Source: Anoplopoma fimbria (lineage: Eukaryota; Chordata; Actinopteri; Perciformes; Anoplopomatidae). From it: a DNA stretch of 64,000 nucleotides. Below are positions 23,880 to 41,929 of this stretch, in pieces; position 1 is the first letter of the stretch, and each line of letters starts with the position of its first letter. The position numbers were made by a program, and so were the translations under genes. The notes beneath the pieces are model-generated. The model searched no databases, had not been told where the DNA came from, and saw only the letters and a list, made by a program, of their open reading frames with translations. The DNA is taken from NCBI RefSeq assembly GCF_027596085.1, contig NC_072451.1, forward strand, positions 10,803,098 to 10,867,097, given 5' to 3'.

Positions 23880-23884
23880 GGCTG

Positions 23885-26800
23885 CTTCACTTGTTCACAC
23901 AAGCAATAAACAAAAAAGGCACATTCAAATTTGTCAGTTCTCACGAATCCATGGAATATTCAGAAGGGGAGGTGAGGAAACGCTGGATGATGGACGGCAG
24001 GCAGAGTGCAGAAGAAACAGCAGCAACAGTCTACAGCAGCACAAGCGGGAAACACTTGTCTATAGTGGTCCTCTTCTCTCTTAGAGTCACAAATGTCCGT
24101 CTCTTGTAGTTCACAACAGTCCAAACCACAGGATAACTGGTCGTCAGCCACTAAGTTATGAACATTATTGCTTTCTAACAATATTCAATGTTCACTTGAC
24201 AGTGATAATTCACTTCCGCCTTTCTCCAATATCACGGTACCTCAGTGTACCACTAAGCCCCACCCCACTACCTGCGAATGGGTTTCGATTGGCTGTTAGT
24301 TTCAGAACATCCCAAAAAAAAAGAAAAACAAAGATTGACATATTATACTGCTAAACAAGTTAAGGTGTTGAAGGCTGAATACACATGCTGGATGATGAAC
24401 TCTAAGCTTTGAACTGTAAAGATTATGATTCTCATATTTTTGTAGTTTTATTCATCTAGATCTATTTTTACCAATACTTATACACTCTTAACTTGTGTAA
24501 ACACTATTACCATCCTGATGTCACAATGAATTATTTAGCCAGGGCTACATATGCATCAACACTCACATGGTGCTTTGCAATGAACAATACACGCCGGGAT
24601 ATTAGGCTGATCCGTATGCCGACAAATCCAAGTTAATCTGAGATTTATAAAAGGAATGTGGCAGGGGTACGAAAGCTTTTATGAATCAGAATGTCTCTTT
24701 CTGCATGTTCATTTCCCCATGTGTACATGCACAAACCTTTGGGCGCCTATCAAACAGACGCGTCGCTAGAAACATGTTGCCGCAAAACCATCATTTTCCT
24801 ATGGAACGGCGCCTGGCGCAGGACACTGCATTTTCAGACAATTATTTGTTATGCATGAAAGTGAAATATTCTTAACTTTTCAGCACTTCTCTGACCTCCT
24901 GTTTGGATGCCGGTAGATGTGGTAGGAACTGACATTAATATTAGTGATAGTTAATGAACTATATAATTTTCCCCGCCTCCTCATTGAACAACAGAGCAAC
25001 AGCAAGAGCTCCATTTCCCCCTTATTTCCATTTGATCACCTGGTTGCGCACGCAACCCCGCTCCACTGGCTAAACAGCTGTTGTGCCAGACTCGCTATGC
25101 CACGATGCTTTTGAGGTGTGACTGGTCTCGGTGTGATATGCCCCATAGTGTGGATCCTACTCACTGTTACATAAATGAGACCCCTGGTCAAGCTGCCAGT
25201 GAGCCCCTCCAAACAGGTAAGGGCGGTGGGTATGAACCTCTGCGTCAGGCTCATGAGGCCAGTCAGCATCCATCTGAACATAATCCATCACTGTGCAGCT
25301 GAAGGCCATTCTTCTCCATTAATTGGACATGCTGTCGTCCCCTTGTGTATGCATCACAATGAGAACCTCGCTGCAGCGTCAGATCACAGTTGGCTGCTTC
25401 ATTCATACTTGCAGCAATGTCAGACTTTGATAACTCGAGGCTCGCGCTGATCAAAAGACTGAGACACAAGCGGGAAAATACATGAGCTGTGCTTGTTCAC
25501 ACATTATCAGTCAGAACTAAACCTCTCACACTTCTCAGATTAAACTGGGAATGCAAACAGGACTGTGTTAGGTTTTTTTTTATGAAGCAGGAGCAGTAAA
25601 TTAATTTCCTGTGACTCCATGTTTGACTTGTGATTGTCATTGACGTGTGATTGGGGAGGTTGAGGGGCAGCACTACATGGGACTGAGCAGCTGTATGTGA
25701 CTGGAGGATTTCTGCCTTTACATTACACTGGCCTCCTGAACACCTCAGCGGCAGCAGCTCAGTTTCACACAATAATTTGAGCTCAGTTAGGCAGAGAAAT
25801 GGACTCAATGGCATGAAATAGAATGACAAATACCTCAGGGGAGAAAAGGGACAGATTAGCATATCTGAGAGGGCTGCGTAATGAAGTCAAATCTCCAGAA
25901 TGGTAAAGGCAGCTGAGCAGGAAGCATGGTGCAATTATAAGTCATTATCATATAGGCTATCAGAAAAACAGACACAGAAAAATCACCATCTGTACCCAGA
26001 TCCAGAGACAAAGGCCAACGCTAATCAGCGTGAGCAGCACCGTTTTTCCCAGGGACCCATCGTCAGCCGTATGTGACATAAATGCACTCTGCCTAATAGA
26101 CAGTCCGCCTAATGTTAGCGTCATTTGGAGAGGAAATTGATGATTATACATGGAAGCACTTGAGCTTCAATGACACTTGTCTCCAGTCTTCTCACATAAT
26201 GAAGGCCACTGGCCATTCTATTTAAGTGTGCGATTCACAGTTTGCTATGAGAAATGAGACACAATTGAGGGAGCTCTGTTCATGCTCTCCAGTGGACGGT
26301 GCAGGTGTGTAACACTTATGTTATTTATTGTGTATCAAAATGATTCAGATGAGATGGTTGCTGTGTCTGCCCTCTAGGGTGTAAAGCTTTGAGAGATAAT
26401 TTGGGGAGCATGTTTTATCTCATGAATCCCCTTCAAGGCATTTGCCATTAAGTCCTTGAAATTACTTTTAGCCATTTTGCCATAACCTGATTGAAACAGC
26501 CCAAAGCAGGGACACACACCTATGAGTCATGTTTGTTCACGCTTTTTTAATAACTTAACACCAGCAGTGAACATTAGTGTTCATGGTTGTCACCAGCTAC
26601 TGTATTATTTACGACTGCAGACCTTTTAGGTTTTCCACGTTGCACATGGCCCATCCAGGAGAATTACATTGTTACAGAGCTTTTGAATAATGAATACCTA
26701 CCTGGGCAAACATGACCTTTCTCATGTTTACAAAATTGAAGTATCAAAACCTGACATTCTTAGCCCATAGCCTTAGTTTGGAGCATTATTTTATTGAACA

Positions 26801-27189
26801 AATTGAAAATGTTTTGGGAATGTCCTACAATCTAGAGGACATATTTGGGCAGCAAAACAAAGTTATTATTAATGTTAAGATAAAAGCACCAAGTTTGGTA
26901 CATATATAGCTTGATATATAAAATAAATATTGATATTGAGCCAGATTGGCATTCTGATGGCCAAGGCACCAGTCTATAGTGCCTAGGTCTATATGCTTTC
27001 TCTCAACCTTACAAAAAATGTTTGTATAGGTACAAGCTCGTTGTGTCTATTAAATCTATTTTGCACAAAGTGCTGCTTCACATACATGAACAAACCGTGG
27101 AGACGCCCACAGTCCATTTACCCAAGACATACAAGTTAACACTTGTCAATGTGCTACTGAAATAGGGCACCTGGTTCTCCAACTGACTC
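23885..27189. other. Non-coding sequence, nothing recognised
   Basis: No coding or repeat structure with defined ends. Segments around 25850-26230 are less AT-skewed and lack simple repeats, which would fit either unique intron sequence or a conserved element, but I see no motif that settles it. Confidence 0.4.
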
Positions 27190-28184
27190 AGGCCACATCC
27201 ACACTAACCCGTTTTCAAATGAATCCGCATATCTTTTGGTGCGTTTGCACCGAGCATCCACACTATAAGGCGTTTAGTTTGAAAACGCTCCCGAGGACAG
27301 ATGAGTTTGAAAACGGCGCGTTTTCCTGATAGTGAGGATGACGGAAAACGAAGCAGTTCGAAAACAATGAAGTAGGCACCAGCGTTCGCTACTTGATTGG
27401 TTCTTAGTAGTTCGTATGACGTGTCATTCCCTGATTTGTCACCCCTTACCACGTGACCCTTTTCCGTAAGAGAACAACAACAACAGCCTTGATACCGATC
27501 AACTACCAGGTTAATTCAACATGGATAATGTGGTATTTGTTACAAATGTTTGTACATAGATGTTCAAGCAGGTAGGGACTTAGGACCCAGGGGAACACAG
27601 GTGATGCATGGCAACCCGGAGGGGATTGGCGGTTCTTTGGCTTCACCTGGAATCAGCTGTTATTGGAGCGATTAGCGAGAGGCGTGTCAAGCAACATTAT
27701 CAGCCCCACGGAACGGACTTCTGAAGGACTTGTGTTGACCAAATGTATGGACCCATAATCTAGTAAACTTTATTTAATAACTGTTCATTTAAAGTAAATT
27801 TGCTGTCTCTGTGGGAGAGATAGAGTTAGACCTGCAGTGTTGTAACTGAGCTTGAAAAATAAAACTTCTAAAAACTTCCACGAAATGTGTCTGTTTGAGT
27901 TTATGGAGGAAGATTTTAGGGGAAGTTGTTAAGTATCAAGCATGGCGAGTATCAAGAGTAGTGTAATCGTATTATCTGTAACCAAGCAACCAATGTACTT
28001 CCTGTTTACACCGGCACGTGCATGCCCAGTGTACGTGAATAGTCAGGTGACATTCGTTTTCAGGGGAGCAAGTCTGGACGCACATAATTTCGAAAACGAT
28101 GCTGAAACGCATGTGTGCACGGAGATCTTAAAACCCCGTTTTCATTTGAAAACGGTTGAAAACGGGTTAATGTGGACATGGCCT
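27190..28184. mobile_element. Non-autonomous DNA element with inverted ends
   Basis: The left end AGGCCACATCCACACTAACC (27190-27209) and the following CGTTTTC are mirrored at the right end by GAAAACGGGTTAATGTGGAC and ATGGCCT (28158-28184). GTTTTC/GAAAAC words recur through both halves, as in other teleost elements of this style. The middle (about 27540-27890) differs in character and holds an AATAAA, so it may be a later insertion. No transposase and no clear target duplication. Confidence 0.72.
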
Positions 28185-29090
28185 CAGGTTTAAAGGAGGT
28201 GTGGCCTTCACAGTCACCCAGGTAGTTTATTGTTTATTGCGTCCAATAAACTAATAAATAGATCTTAACTCCCACCTCTAGCCAATCTTAACTAAAACTG
28301 GTAATGATCAAAAACAAACGTAGCTGTTCACAATCTTCAGCAATAGTTTTGGCTTCTGGTTTATTTTCTCCTGATACTGCGAGCAAATCGGACAAGAAAA
28401 CACACCGTTACAAATAGTCTAGTGTTAATGCTGTTTGTGATAGTGGTTTTTAAATTACATTAAATGACATACACATATTTGTCAGTTGTGTCCAAGCAGA
28501 ATAGAGCGCGACAAGAAAAAACACACACTGATAGATGGATGAATAAAGGTACCTACCACACTCACAGAGGGTTGGCTATGAAGAATAATGACGAGTAAAA
28601 TATAAATTAAAAACTCACTATAAAGCACCATCAACTTTTTTCATGCAGTCCTGCTGCTGGACACATCTTTAACTGCTTCCATGGGAAGGAAATATAATCT
28701 TTTTAATGAATTCCACACCTAATTATTATCTCTAATGCAAGAGGAAATGGGATTTATTAAATGGGCACTTTCATAAATGAAATATGGTGAAGGAGTTAAT
28801 GAAGGTGTTAGAGAAAAGTTTATTTGATGATTCATAATGATATTCCTCTTGGGCCGAATTAATCAGGTCAATGGGATTTGTTTTTCTGAAGGCTGTGTTA
28901 AATTTAAAATGGTTACTTGTATTAAATGATGAATTGTTTGACAAAATAATGTTAATTCAAAGTCGATTTGCTACCACTACTACATTTCAGTTTTCATCAG
29001 CAAATGGAGTTTGCTCAGTTGTCATCAGGGGACCTCAGTTTGGAACATCAGTCACGTTATAACAGGTGGGGGTCCATGGTTGGAGATGGG
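28185..29090. other. Non-coding sequence with possible regulatory segment
   Basis: No gene is supported. The segment at about 28690-28880 contains several homeodomain-type motifs (TAATTATTA, TTAAT, GAATTAATCA) in otherwise repeat-free sequence, which resembles vertebrate enhancer-like DNA. This is a suggestion only. Confidence 0.4.
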
Positions 29091-29281
29091 GACCCTTCTC
29101 TGTCTAAACAGTCTCTAGGACTCTTTGTGTCTTGACCTATGGCTTCACCAGCAGAGCACTGCAGACCACTCAAAGCTGATCAGTATGCCCACAGACACTT
29201 CAACATGCAGACAGGAGGAGCAGGGGATTGAACTGACGATTAGTCGGCAATCGCTCTAACTCCTGAACCACAGCCACCCAA
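29091..29281 (-). mobile_element. Degenerate tRNA-derived SINE head
   Basis: On the - strand the sequence begins TGGGTGGCTGTGGTTCAGGA followed by GTTAGAGCG (A-box-like), then CAGTTCAATCCCC (B-box-like). The body runs to about 29091 without a clean tail. Box order and spacing fit a tRNA-derived SINE; the family is not assigned. Confidence 0.62.
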
Positions 29282-30834
<1,553 letters not shown>

Positions 30835-31024
30835 ATAAAATTCACACTTTCACTGTTTTTTTTTTTACTGGTATGGAACACTGAATAAAGTTATTGCCAT
30901 CACTAGGGATAGAGACAAATAGGTATTTATTGTTTCATAAATAACTTTTTTTTAGATGTTACATTTTCTGAAAAAAATTGGACAAAAGTTTGTCTGGAGC
31001 TTAGACCAAACACCAAAGGTACAG

Positions 31025-31507
31025 TTAAGGTACATTGTGTAGCATTTCTGGAGATCTATTAGCAGAAATGTAACATAATATTCACCCCTATGTTTTTATT
31101 AGTTTATAATAACCTGAACCCTAAGAATCTTTGTGATTTTATTAGCTTAGAATAGGTCATTCATATCTACAAAGGGAGCCTTTTCAAAGGGTCCTCCATG
31201 TTTCTGCAGCAGCCCAGAACGGACAAACCAAACACTGACTCTAGAGAGAGCCTTTTGCGTTTTTTCCTTCCTTTAAGGCCACCGTAGTTCAGGGACACGT
31301 ATGTCAAACTGCAGTAACATGAGTATAAAAAGTGTTCTTAAGGTATGGATGGCCTCTGAGTGAGGAGAACGCTGTTACCACGGTTTTTGGATAGGGGGCT
31401 TTCCTTAGCTCAGTCTTGGACATGGTGGAGTGAGAGGATGTTCATTTGGTGACAATCCGCAACCACCCAGCTAGATGCCACCAAATCCTACACACAGTAC
31501 CTTTAAG
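31025..31507. mobile_element. MITE-like element with AAGGTAC inverted ends
   Basis: The left end TTAAGGTACATTGTGTAGCA is matched by the reverse complement of the right end (CTACACACAGTACCTTTAAG). The roughly 480 bp inside have no coding capacity. The termini resemble those of the element at 3136-3565 in form (TTAAAGGT..) but not in the interior. Confidence 0.75.
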
Positions 31508-34111
<2,604 letters not shown>

Positions 34112-34320
34112 GGAGACAATGCACCTGTCTGCCACACCCACCTCGTCAGCACAATCACTCTCACCTGCTCACTCTGCTGCACTACTCACCTCAGTATAAA
34201 TACCCCAGTCTCACACACACTCACTGCCAGATCCAGTAACTGACTCAGCCACACACCACCCGTTACACTTTGTATTAAATCATGCCACCTCTAAACTGTG
34301 CTTTGTGTTCTGTCTGGATA
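34112..34320 (+). repeat. Partial LTR related to the solo LTR at 23203-23879
   Basis: Shares the run GCACCTGTCTGCCACACCCA, the following CCTCxTCAGCACAATC and CACCTGCTCACTCTGCTGCA blocks, and a CAGTATAAATACCCC promoter box with the reverse complement of 23590-23690. It lacks both LTR ends. Orientation is +, opposite to the complete copy. Confidence 0.72.
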
Positions 34321-37300
34321 CACAGTAAGTGTTATTTTAAAATGTGTGTTTGTTGGCTGAAGCTCTGTGGTGTTTAATGTGTTTTTTACATTTTTAGAAG
34401 TTTTGAGTGTTTTGAGTAATACATTTTGCATGTTGCATTCTCCATGGTGTCCATGACCAGGAGGACTGTCCTTGCTTGGCCAGCATCCACCACGACCTGA
34501 ACCTGGTTCAGCAGCAGGACAGGATGGATAGATTTCATTAGTAATAAATGGAAACTATGACCGTTATCAGTAAATTGATATACAGGCATCTGCGTTATCC
34601 CCTATATACACATGTCCACATTTTGTTCAGTGGAAATCAATGAGCCTTATTATCACACTTAATCAATAGACTAGAGGTCTCTGTGCATGGAGCATCCGAT
34701 GTTACAGGAGAGAACAAGAGCAGCAGAGACAGCAATAGGGGCAGCCTGAATGAAGTGTGTAGCCGTGCAGGGATTTCTGTGTTTATTATGCAACGAGTCA
34801 GTGGAAGCTCCTGCATTTTGATAGGGGAGGTAAATAAACAGGAAGACACGCCAGAGCTGTAAGGCCCACTCTCTTCTTGCCTGTATTGATCTCAGTGCAG
34901 AGCTCTCCAGGGGCTTTATTACTGCTAGATGAATGGAGAGGCGCAGAGGGAGGGAGGGAACAGCGGTAACCAAAAAGGTGAGGGGGAGGACTCCATCATC
35001 TTAGAATAACAGCGTTTCTAACCTAAAAAATAAAAAATACAGCATTCGTCGCACCTGGGAGGGAAGATGAAACAGAGTGGAGTGATCCCCCTCGTAGTAC
35101 TTCTCAGCACACACTGTCAGATCTGCTGTGATGAGCACACCATTGTCTGTGCTGAACTCTACCGCTGTCAGGTGTGCTGCAGGCAAGGTTTAGTTTAACT
35201 TGCAATATAGGGCTCCTCTGACAGACCAAATACATAAATAACACTGTGGCCTACAGCCCTACATACATCTATGACAACATAGAAACTACTACATTATAAA
35301 AAAGGTTTTGAGATAAAAGTGGGATGTTAAAATCACTGTGTGGCATTACTGTCTGCCAGAGGATCCCCTTTGATCCCACCACGGAGGGGCTTTAACATCA
35401 GAACTGTTCTAAGACTACACATAGGGGGATTTTTACTGGGGATGGGAAGATCAAGACCCAGCGACTCAAAGTCTTAGTATTGCGTTTAAATACTGGTGTC
35501 AATGGTGTCAGAATCAGTGTCACAGCAGATTATTGTTGCACTCCATGCTAACTGCCATCTTGGATTATTGTTCATAGAGAGTACACTCTTGTGGCTGTGA
35601 GGCTTTACTAATATGCCTGGACCCAGCGAATGCTTCTCCACATTGGAAAACACCACTGTCCATGGGCAAGCTGTTCCTCGTTGATGATTGGCTCATTGGT
35701 CTGCGGTAAGCTCATCACTTCCTGTAGTGCATCCTTCCAAAACACGCTGGCAGTCTGATAACCAACGTATTTATAAAAAACACAAGAACAAATAAGTGAG
35801 TAGGAAACTACACGCATTCTGCACAGTGTCAACCTACAACCACTATGAAGGTTTTAACAAAAGAAGAGCAACTTGTCAAATACCAAAGCTTGGTCAGTGG
35901 TCCTACACTTCCAGCTATGCTCCCTGTAGAGGGTTTCTGGGGATCTCCAAGTGAGGAGGGCACAGTTCCAAACGCCCCCCTAAACCTTCTCCCTCCCACT
36001 TCCACTACGTTGCCATGTTCCTGTGGAGGGTCCCCCATAATAAGTGCTGCCCCAAACCAATTAGCAGGGAGTGGAAGTGGGTTATAAAACCCTCCAACAG
36101 TGAGTCTACATGCTGACTTTACTGACCACGTGCAACGCCGTTTAGTGTTCTTGATAGAACACATGCTCTACATACCCCTGTAGTGACAGCTTTGGACATG
36201 TCAGGTTTCTCCTCATTACATACAGTGTCTTTTCAAAATAATATTTCAATGTAGGTTTACTCACTTTTCAGGTTTACTTGGTTAGCGTTAAAATAATTAT
36301 GTTTATTATGTAAAATATTTCAGTTTGTTACGCAACTACCATTAGTTTAGTATGTACATTGTGTAACAAATCCAAGGTAAAATAAGTCAACGTTAACTCA
36401 GGCTTTCTCACGCTTTATACTAAGTCAGTCTCTAATGTCTAATAGAGTCTAATAATGTGTCAGTTGAAAGCCTGGTGCGTCTCATACAGAGACCAAAGGG
36501 TGCCTCGTATTAATTTATTATTTTTGTCGCATCAACCATTAGCAGTAACGTGTCTCACTTTGTTTCATGCTAATGCATGTACTGTACATGTTCGTACCTC
36601 GTACACGTGCATAAAATACAAAGTATTCGGACCTACTCGTACAAACATGCTCCACAGCCAACCTTGTCTCCTACTAAAATACGTTCCCATACAACTCAGT
36701 GTGGACTCATTTAGAAACATATCCAGTTTTGTTGTATGGGAACATTGCAATTAATAAGTTTTTATTATTATTATTATTATTATTTGTCTCCATGTTTCAG
36801 TTATCTGATGACTGACCACACTGATAATTTCCTGCTACACCTTTGCTGTGAATTTGTCAATGAATTTACCAAAATGTTGTTCTTTGTGTTGCACCAACTG
36901 CCATTTCAGCAAGCATTTATGACACCACAAGCATATTGGATTATTAATAGTATTCATCCAATAAATGTTGCTGTCATAGACATAGAATAGGTGTAGAATG
37001 GACATTGAGCAGTTTGCTTCAGTCATTTGACGAGTTCAAAAGAAAATAGTGATTGTCGTTAGTTGTTATGGTGCCAACATCTGTCAGTGGGGCTGGGAAG
37101 TGTGTCACATTTTGTTTCTCTGCTGCAAAGCCGGCAGCGTAGGCGAGCCGATTTTCAGCCCCTGAATTGGGGGGGAACCAAGAGATATGGTATACTGTAT
37201 GAGATATGAAACAATGCTATGCAATCTGATATGATACAATCATAAGACAGCACACTGAAAAGCAAAATGACATGATACAAAAACATACAATCTCATATCA

Positions 37301-38614
37301 AAGATACCTGGAAACAATATCAGTGTTGCGGTTGCAGATGATATTACACTAACATGTAGCAGAATGTCATGTGACCTGACAGGAAAACATTTGATATGAT
37401 GAAATATGTATGAGTTATTGTATCTCTGCAAATTTATGTCAACTGAAGGCTCCATGGCTGTCACTTTTCTGTCAGCACATATACTCAGATAGGATGACAT
37501 ATTGTAATTTCAGATTCCTTCATTTATTGAGTGGCGGAGGCAGGTCATCGAGGTGACTCTGGACTGAATATCCCATCTTGTGTAAGTATCCATCTACCTA
37601 GGTATTAGTCACTATGCTTGGAGAGGCAGACCAGTGCATGTAAATATAAATCCAATAAGCAAAGTTACATGTTTTCTATGCTTTATTCACATATTCATGA
37701 ATTAATAAACACTCTCTGGTCAAGCTCTGTTGTCCTAAAAGTGCAATGTGGAAGATCTGACAAAAATGTCAATTTTACATCCATGGTCTGTGTGCATTTT
37801 GATAAATAGTTTAACATCTTAAGAGCTGCCATGTTGGATTTAATCCAATAGACGAACTATAAAAGCGCACACGGACCGGACCGTACAGCCTCCAGTCAGT
37901 GTTACAGTGAACACACAGATGACTAACTTAGCTGACGCCACTCAAGAAGACTATAAGATAGAAGTGTTATTTTGACCGTCTCTCAAAGTTTCTGCAGTCT
38001 TCGTTGACAATATTGCTTTTTCTTGCCCTGATGTTAGTTAGTAGTTGGCTCTTTCCCCCCCCTATAACTGATGATAGGGAATTTAGATTGTATGGACCCA
38101 GTGGTAGAGTTGAAATACTGACTGTTATTAGTTTTGAGCATTATGTGCTAGAGAAGGAAGCATATGCTGTTCAGTAAAAAGAGTGGGCAAACAGACTTGG
38201 TAAATGAGCAGCAGCCCATATTGATCTCAGGTGTTACCATCAGTCAGCTCATTTGCTCATATATCTTAACATGCAACTAATCCCTCATGCACACAACCTC
38301 AAAAATCAATTCAACAAATGAGATGTTGATGGATTCTCCACCTATGAACTCTCCAGCCTCAGGCACTCAGGTAAGAATTATTCCTCTGATGTAGCGGCTC
38401 CCTGAACATGTTGGAATAAAAAATCTTTGTGGCATAGGAAATACTATGTACTAATAATAGTTGTATAACAACTGGTTTGAGTACAGCTTCCTTCGTTACT
38501 TTCCAGTGTAAACACAGCAGATACTCACGTGCTGCTTCTTATGTTGCATGGATTCAAGACCACCATTTCTGCATTCTGAATTTTTAGCCATGCAAGCAGC
38601 GTGGTCATAGAGAT
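34321..38614. other. Non-coding sequence, nothing recognised
   Basis: No supported gene. The overlapping frames at 35829-36164 (111 and 80 codons on opposite strands) cover a GC-richer patch with a GGTTATAAAACCC box, but neither resembles a known domain. A (TTA)n run lies at 36757-36783. Confidence 0.42.
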
Positions 38615-38690
38615 GGCACACTGAAATATCTCAACATCTGCTGGATGGATGACATACTATTTTGAACAAACATTCATGCTCACTGGAGAA
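38615..38690. repeat. Short fragment of dispersed repeat family B
   Basis: Words such as GAAATATCTCAACATCTGCT and GGATGGATGACAT resemble the ATCTCGACATC and GGATGGATTGCCAT parts of the copy at 7020-7170. It is too short for a firm assignment. Confidence 0.4.
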
Positions 38691-40704
38691 GGAATTTTAC
38701 TGCACATCTTCAACAACTTTGAAATTGATTGTCAAGACATTTGGCATCTCTTACTTCGCAGAGTTATATCTTATGGGAAACTGTCATTTAACCTTTAACC
38801 ACACTACTGAGCTGAATGGGAGCATTTTAATTAGAGTGGGAGTTGAATTCCCCAATGCCTAAACTCTCAATTCAGTTTTGTGACAAACATATTGTTATTG
38901 TAATTTATTTTCTTTACAGAAACGTCTTTTTTTGCTATATGTGGTGGACTCTACTGCTAACAGACATATCTGTCAACTTGTGCCATTGTTTCCATCTTTA
39001 GTCTGATCCTAATCAATTTCCATGTTAATGTTGGTTAACCAATGACTGGTGACCAATGTATCAGCCTGAATCTTATGTCATTTTGAGGTCGTAATTTGAA
39101 AGAAAGTAAAAGAAAAAGTCAGGCGAAATTGAGAAGACATGCTGTATATGTAAAATGAATTTGTTAATGAAGGGGGTCATATCAAATTCAAAACTATTAT
39201 TCAGCAGCCCAAACGCCAAAGAGAGGCCATCGAGTGAAGGATTAATAGATGTCAGGGGAATTCTCCCATATAGACCCGGCTTCTACTATGGGAAGATTTG
39301 TGTAAGTGTTTCTGATTAAGGAAATGGAATGCCATGGAAAATTAAGATAAGCCATAGTCTTAATCTGGAATCTTGTAGCTGTACGGTAGGTAAATAATTC
39401 ATGTTTCCACACATCCAAGCAGAGTACTGGGTTTTTTGGTTTTTTTTTTTTATCATTTTGGATCAGCCTCAATTGCAGCATCAATGTCGTCTGCGATTGC
39501 CTCCATTGTTGTTATTATTACTCCTTGGTTGCCCTCGGTGCTGATTGGCTAGTCCTTAGTCCAACCTGCTGCTTTTTAACAGAGAAATATTTTTATATCA
39601 TGATGTTGTGGCCAGATTCAAAGGTCTGGACCCAAACAAGTGGTTGTTTCTTTTCCACCAACTGCAACTCTATTACTCTCACAGTGGAAAATAATGAAAG
39701 TCTATTGGAAGTGAGGCAGGTGGTTGTAAAACTTCACAGTCACTGAGTCACTCTTCCCTCAGACATTTTGTATCTGTGGTGCTGTTATTGTGCTTGTTTC
39801 TCTTCAGGCACAACATTGTCTGCAGGCTCTCGCTTTGTGTCCCATGTCCTTCATATAGACAGCTTTCCTGAAGACAGAGGTGTTAGGCTGTCGGACAAGT
39901 TGTACCAGAAGAAAAAACTTTGATTTAATGTTTACTCAATAGGAGGTTGTTGTTTGTGCATGTTCCAGTGTTATATTAATAAAGAACAGCGTGGATGGAG
40001 ATGGGGAGCAGTTGTTTATTTTGCAGTGGTAAGGCTGTCAGAGCGAAGAGGACGGAGAGGAGCACTAACAGCGAGAGCAAACAACAAACTCTCTGAATGT
40101 CATTCTCTCAAACTGTGTGTGTGCTTGTGTGTGTGACATGGAGAAAGAAAGGCGATGACAATGCCCTGCCGTCTCATTATCAGATGAGACAGAACTGAGA
40201 GAATAGCATATCAGCCGAGCTTTTGGCTGCTGTTGGTTGCAGGCTGACAGATGCTGTGTGTTCAGACTGGGTGACTGACACCCACAGATGGTTCAGTAGT
40301 CTGCTCTGATGGAATAAGGAGAGTGCACTGAGAGCGGTGGGACTGCCAAACACTCGCCTCACACTCTCCCAGAGTCCCCTTAAGAAAGCATGGACCTTCT
40401 GACATGCGCATACTTATTCTAAGTGCTACTGTATGTAGCACAAGTTTAGCAGATGGTACTGGTTTCAGCGTAAGATAATGGTTTGATTGGTGTTTCAGAG
40501 GCAGTTGTACCCTGATGAGAGCAGAACTGTGGAGGAGTTTTTGATGAGCTTGGCGTTATGAAAGATATCAGTGGCATTCCTTTAAACTCATTTGATAGTG
40601 GCTTTCAAAAAGCTTCTTTAACTGATCTCAGAACCACGATCAATATAAATGAGTGCACATCTTGCATTCTTTCTGTAAATGTGAGTATCCAGTTGCTTTC
40701 AATG
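38691..40704. other. Non-coding sequence, nothing recognised
   Basis: No supported gene, RNA or repeat boundary. Confidence 0.45.
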
Positions 40705-41170
40705 TGCAAACCAGGAAGCTACCTCCAGTTCCGAAGAGTGAAGTCGATGCGGAAGTGTCTCAAACTTGCATTCTCTTTAAAGGCCTGCAGGGAGCAACTC
40801 CTCTTGGTTGCAAAAAGAAATCTGAATGTATACAAGTCTATAAGACTTCTCACTTTACTTATTCCCTCAGTAAACATTGTAAACATGAGTTTATGGTCTC
40901 AATCTCTAGTTTCAAGTCCTCTTCAATACAGCATAATGTTCATTTAGTAAATGATGGTCCATATCGAGTCAAATAGACCATAAAGCAGAGTATGCTTGAG
41001 GGCGGGGCTACATTGTAATTGACAGGTCGCTACAAGAGCTGTACACAGCGTCTCTACGTCATTCTCTACAGTCCAAATATGGTAACTCCTGTTCACTGGT
41101 TGAAAGAAATGAAGATGGGGATGGCCAAAACGCTCAACTCAGGGCTTCAAAACGGCATGCCACAAAACGT
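40705..41170 (+). repeat. Dispersed repeat family A, copy 2
   Basis: Begins AACCAGGAAGCTACCTCCAG and matches 5195-5640 in the same direction and the reverse complement of 59735-60150. It includes GATGCGGAAGTGTCT, CAGTAAACATTGTAAACATG and GGCTTCAAAACGGC. The 129-, 107- and 149-codon frames overlapping it are not conserved between copies and are not genes. Confidence 0.78.
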
Positions 41171-41560
41171 CCTATTCTTATATATAACCTTTAACTATAA
41201 CAAAAGTATTGTTAACACACTGCAGCTGCATATTATTTTGTATTTACAAGCCCTACACCGGCTCCTGAAAAACACTTTTTTTAACTCGCTCTGTGCTTGT
41301 TTATCCCCGCTACCAAATCAGCTGTTTTTGATGTTCAGGCTATTTGTAGTAAGAGAACAAATGGTATATGGTAGCCTGGCAACTATTTTGGTTAATCTGC
41401 TGCCTCAAAACATAATCTCACTGCATAGATTAAACATTTTTCAAATTGTTAATCAAAAACTACAATAAGCACCCATTGCATTTTGTGTTCTTTTGACAGT
41501 TATAAAGTTGAAGAGGACAAAAACAATGGCATTTCCTGTGGTCCTCTGTTAACGCTGCAG

Positions 41561-41800
41561 CATTACATTACATTACAGTCATTTAGCAGACACTTTTATC
41601 AGTAGTATATTACATATCATTCACCCATTCACACACTGATGACAGGCTACCATGCAAAGTGCCACCATCAGACTCTAACATTCATGCAACATCCAGTCCA
41701 CACCGATGGCAACTTGGGGTTAAGTGTCTTGCCCAAGGACACATCGACTGCCGAAGCCGGGTATCGAACTACCTTCCTCTCCACTACACCACAGCCTCCC
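41561..41800 (-). mobile_element. tRNA-derived SINE, family T, copy 2 (internally deleted)
   Basis: Same family as 19227-19518 and 47261-47553. On the - strand it has the B box (TTCGATACCC), the GTGTCCTTGGGCAAGACACT block, the body, and the (TAATG)n tail, here reading CATTACATTACATTACAGTC on the + strand. The head lost the GGTCGGTGG segment before the B box, and the tail lost the CCAAAGCGACTTAC part, so this copy carries two deletions. Confidence 0.9.
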
Positions 41801-41929
41801 ACACAAAGCTTTCTCTTGGTGCTAGGGTTCGGCAATGTGTTTACAGCTTGAGAGTCAGTGACTCTTTGGTTAATCTGTCTAACCGTCCAGTTTTCAATGA
41901 GTATTACAACCACAAAGTATTGGAGAATT

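Noticed and set aside
35829..36164. Overlapping 111- and 80-codon frames on opposite strands
   Set aside because: No domain, no splice context and no second copy; probably chance in a GC-richer patch.
40558..41468. Frames of 129, 107 and 149 codons
   Set aside because: They overlap dispersed repeat family A and its flank; the frames are not kept in the copies at 5195 and 59735.
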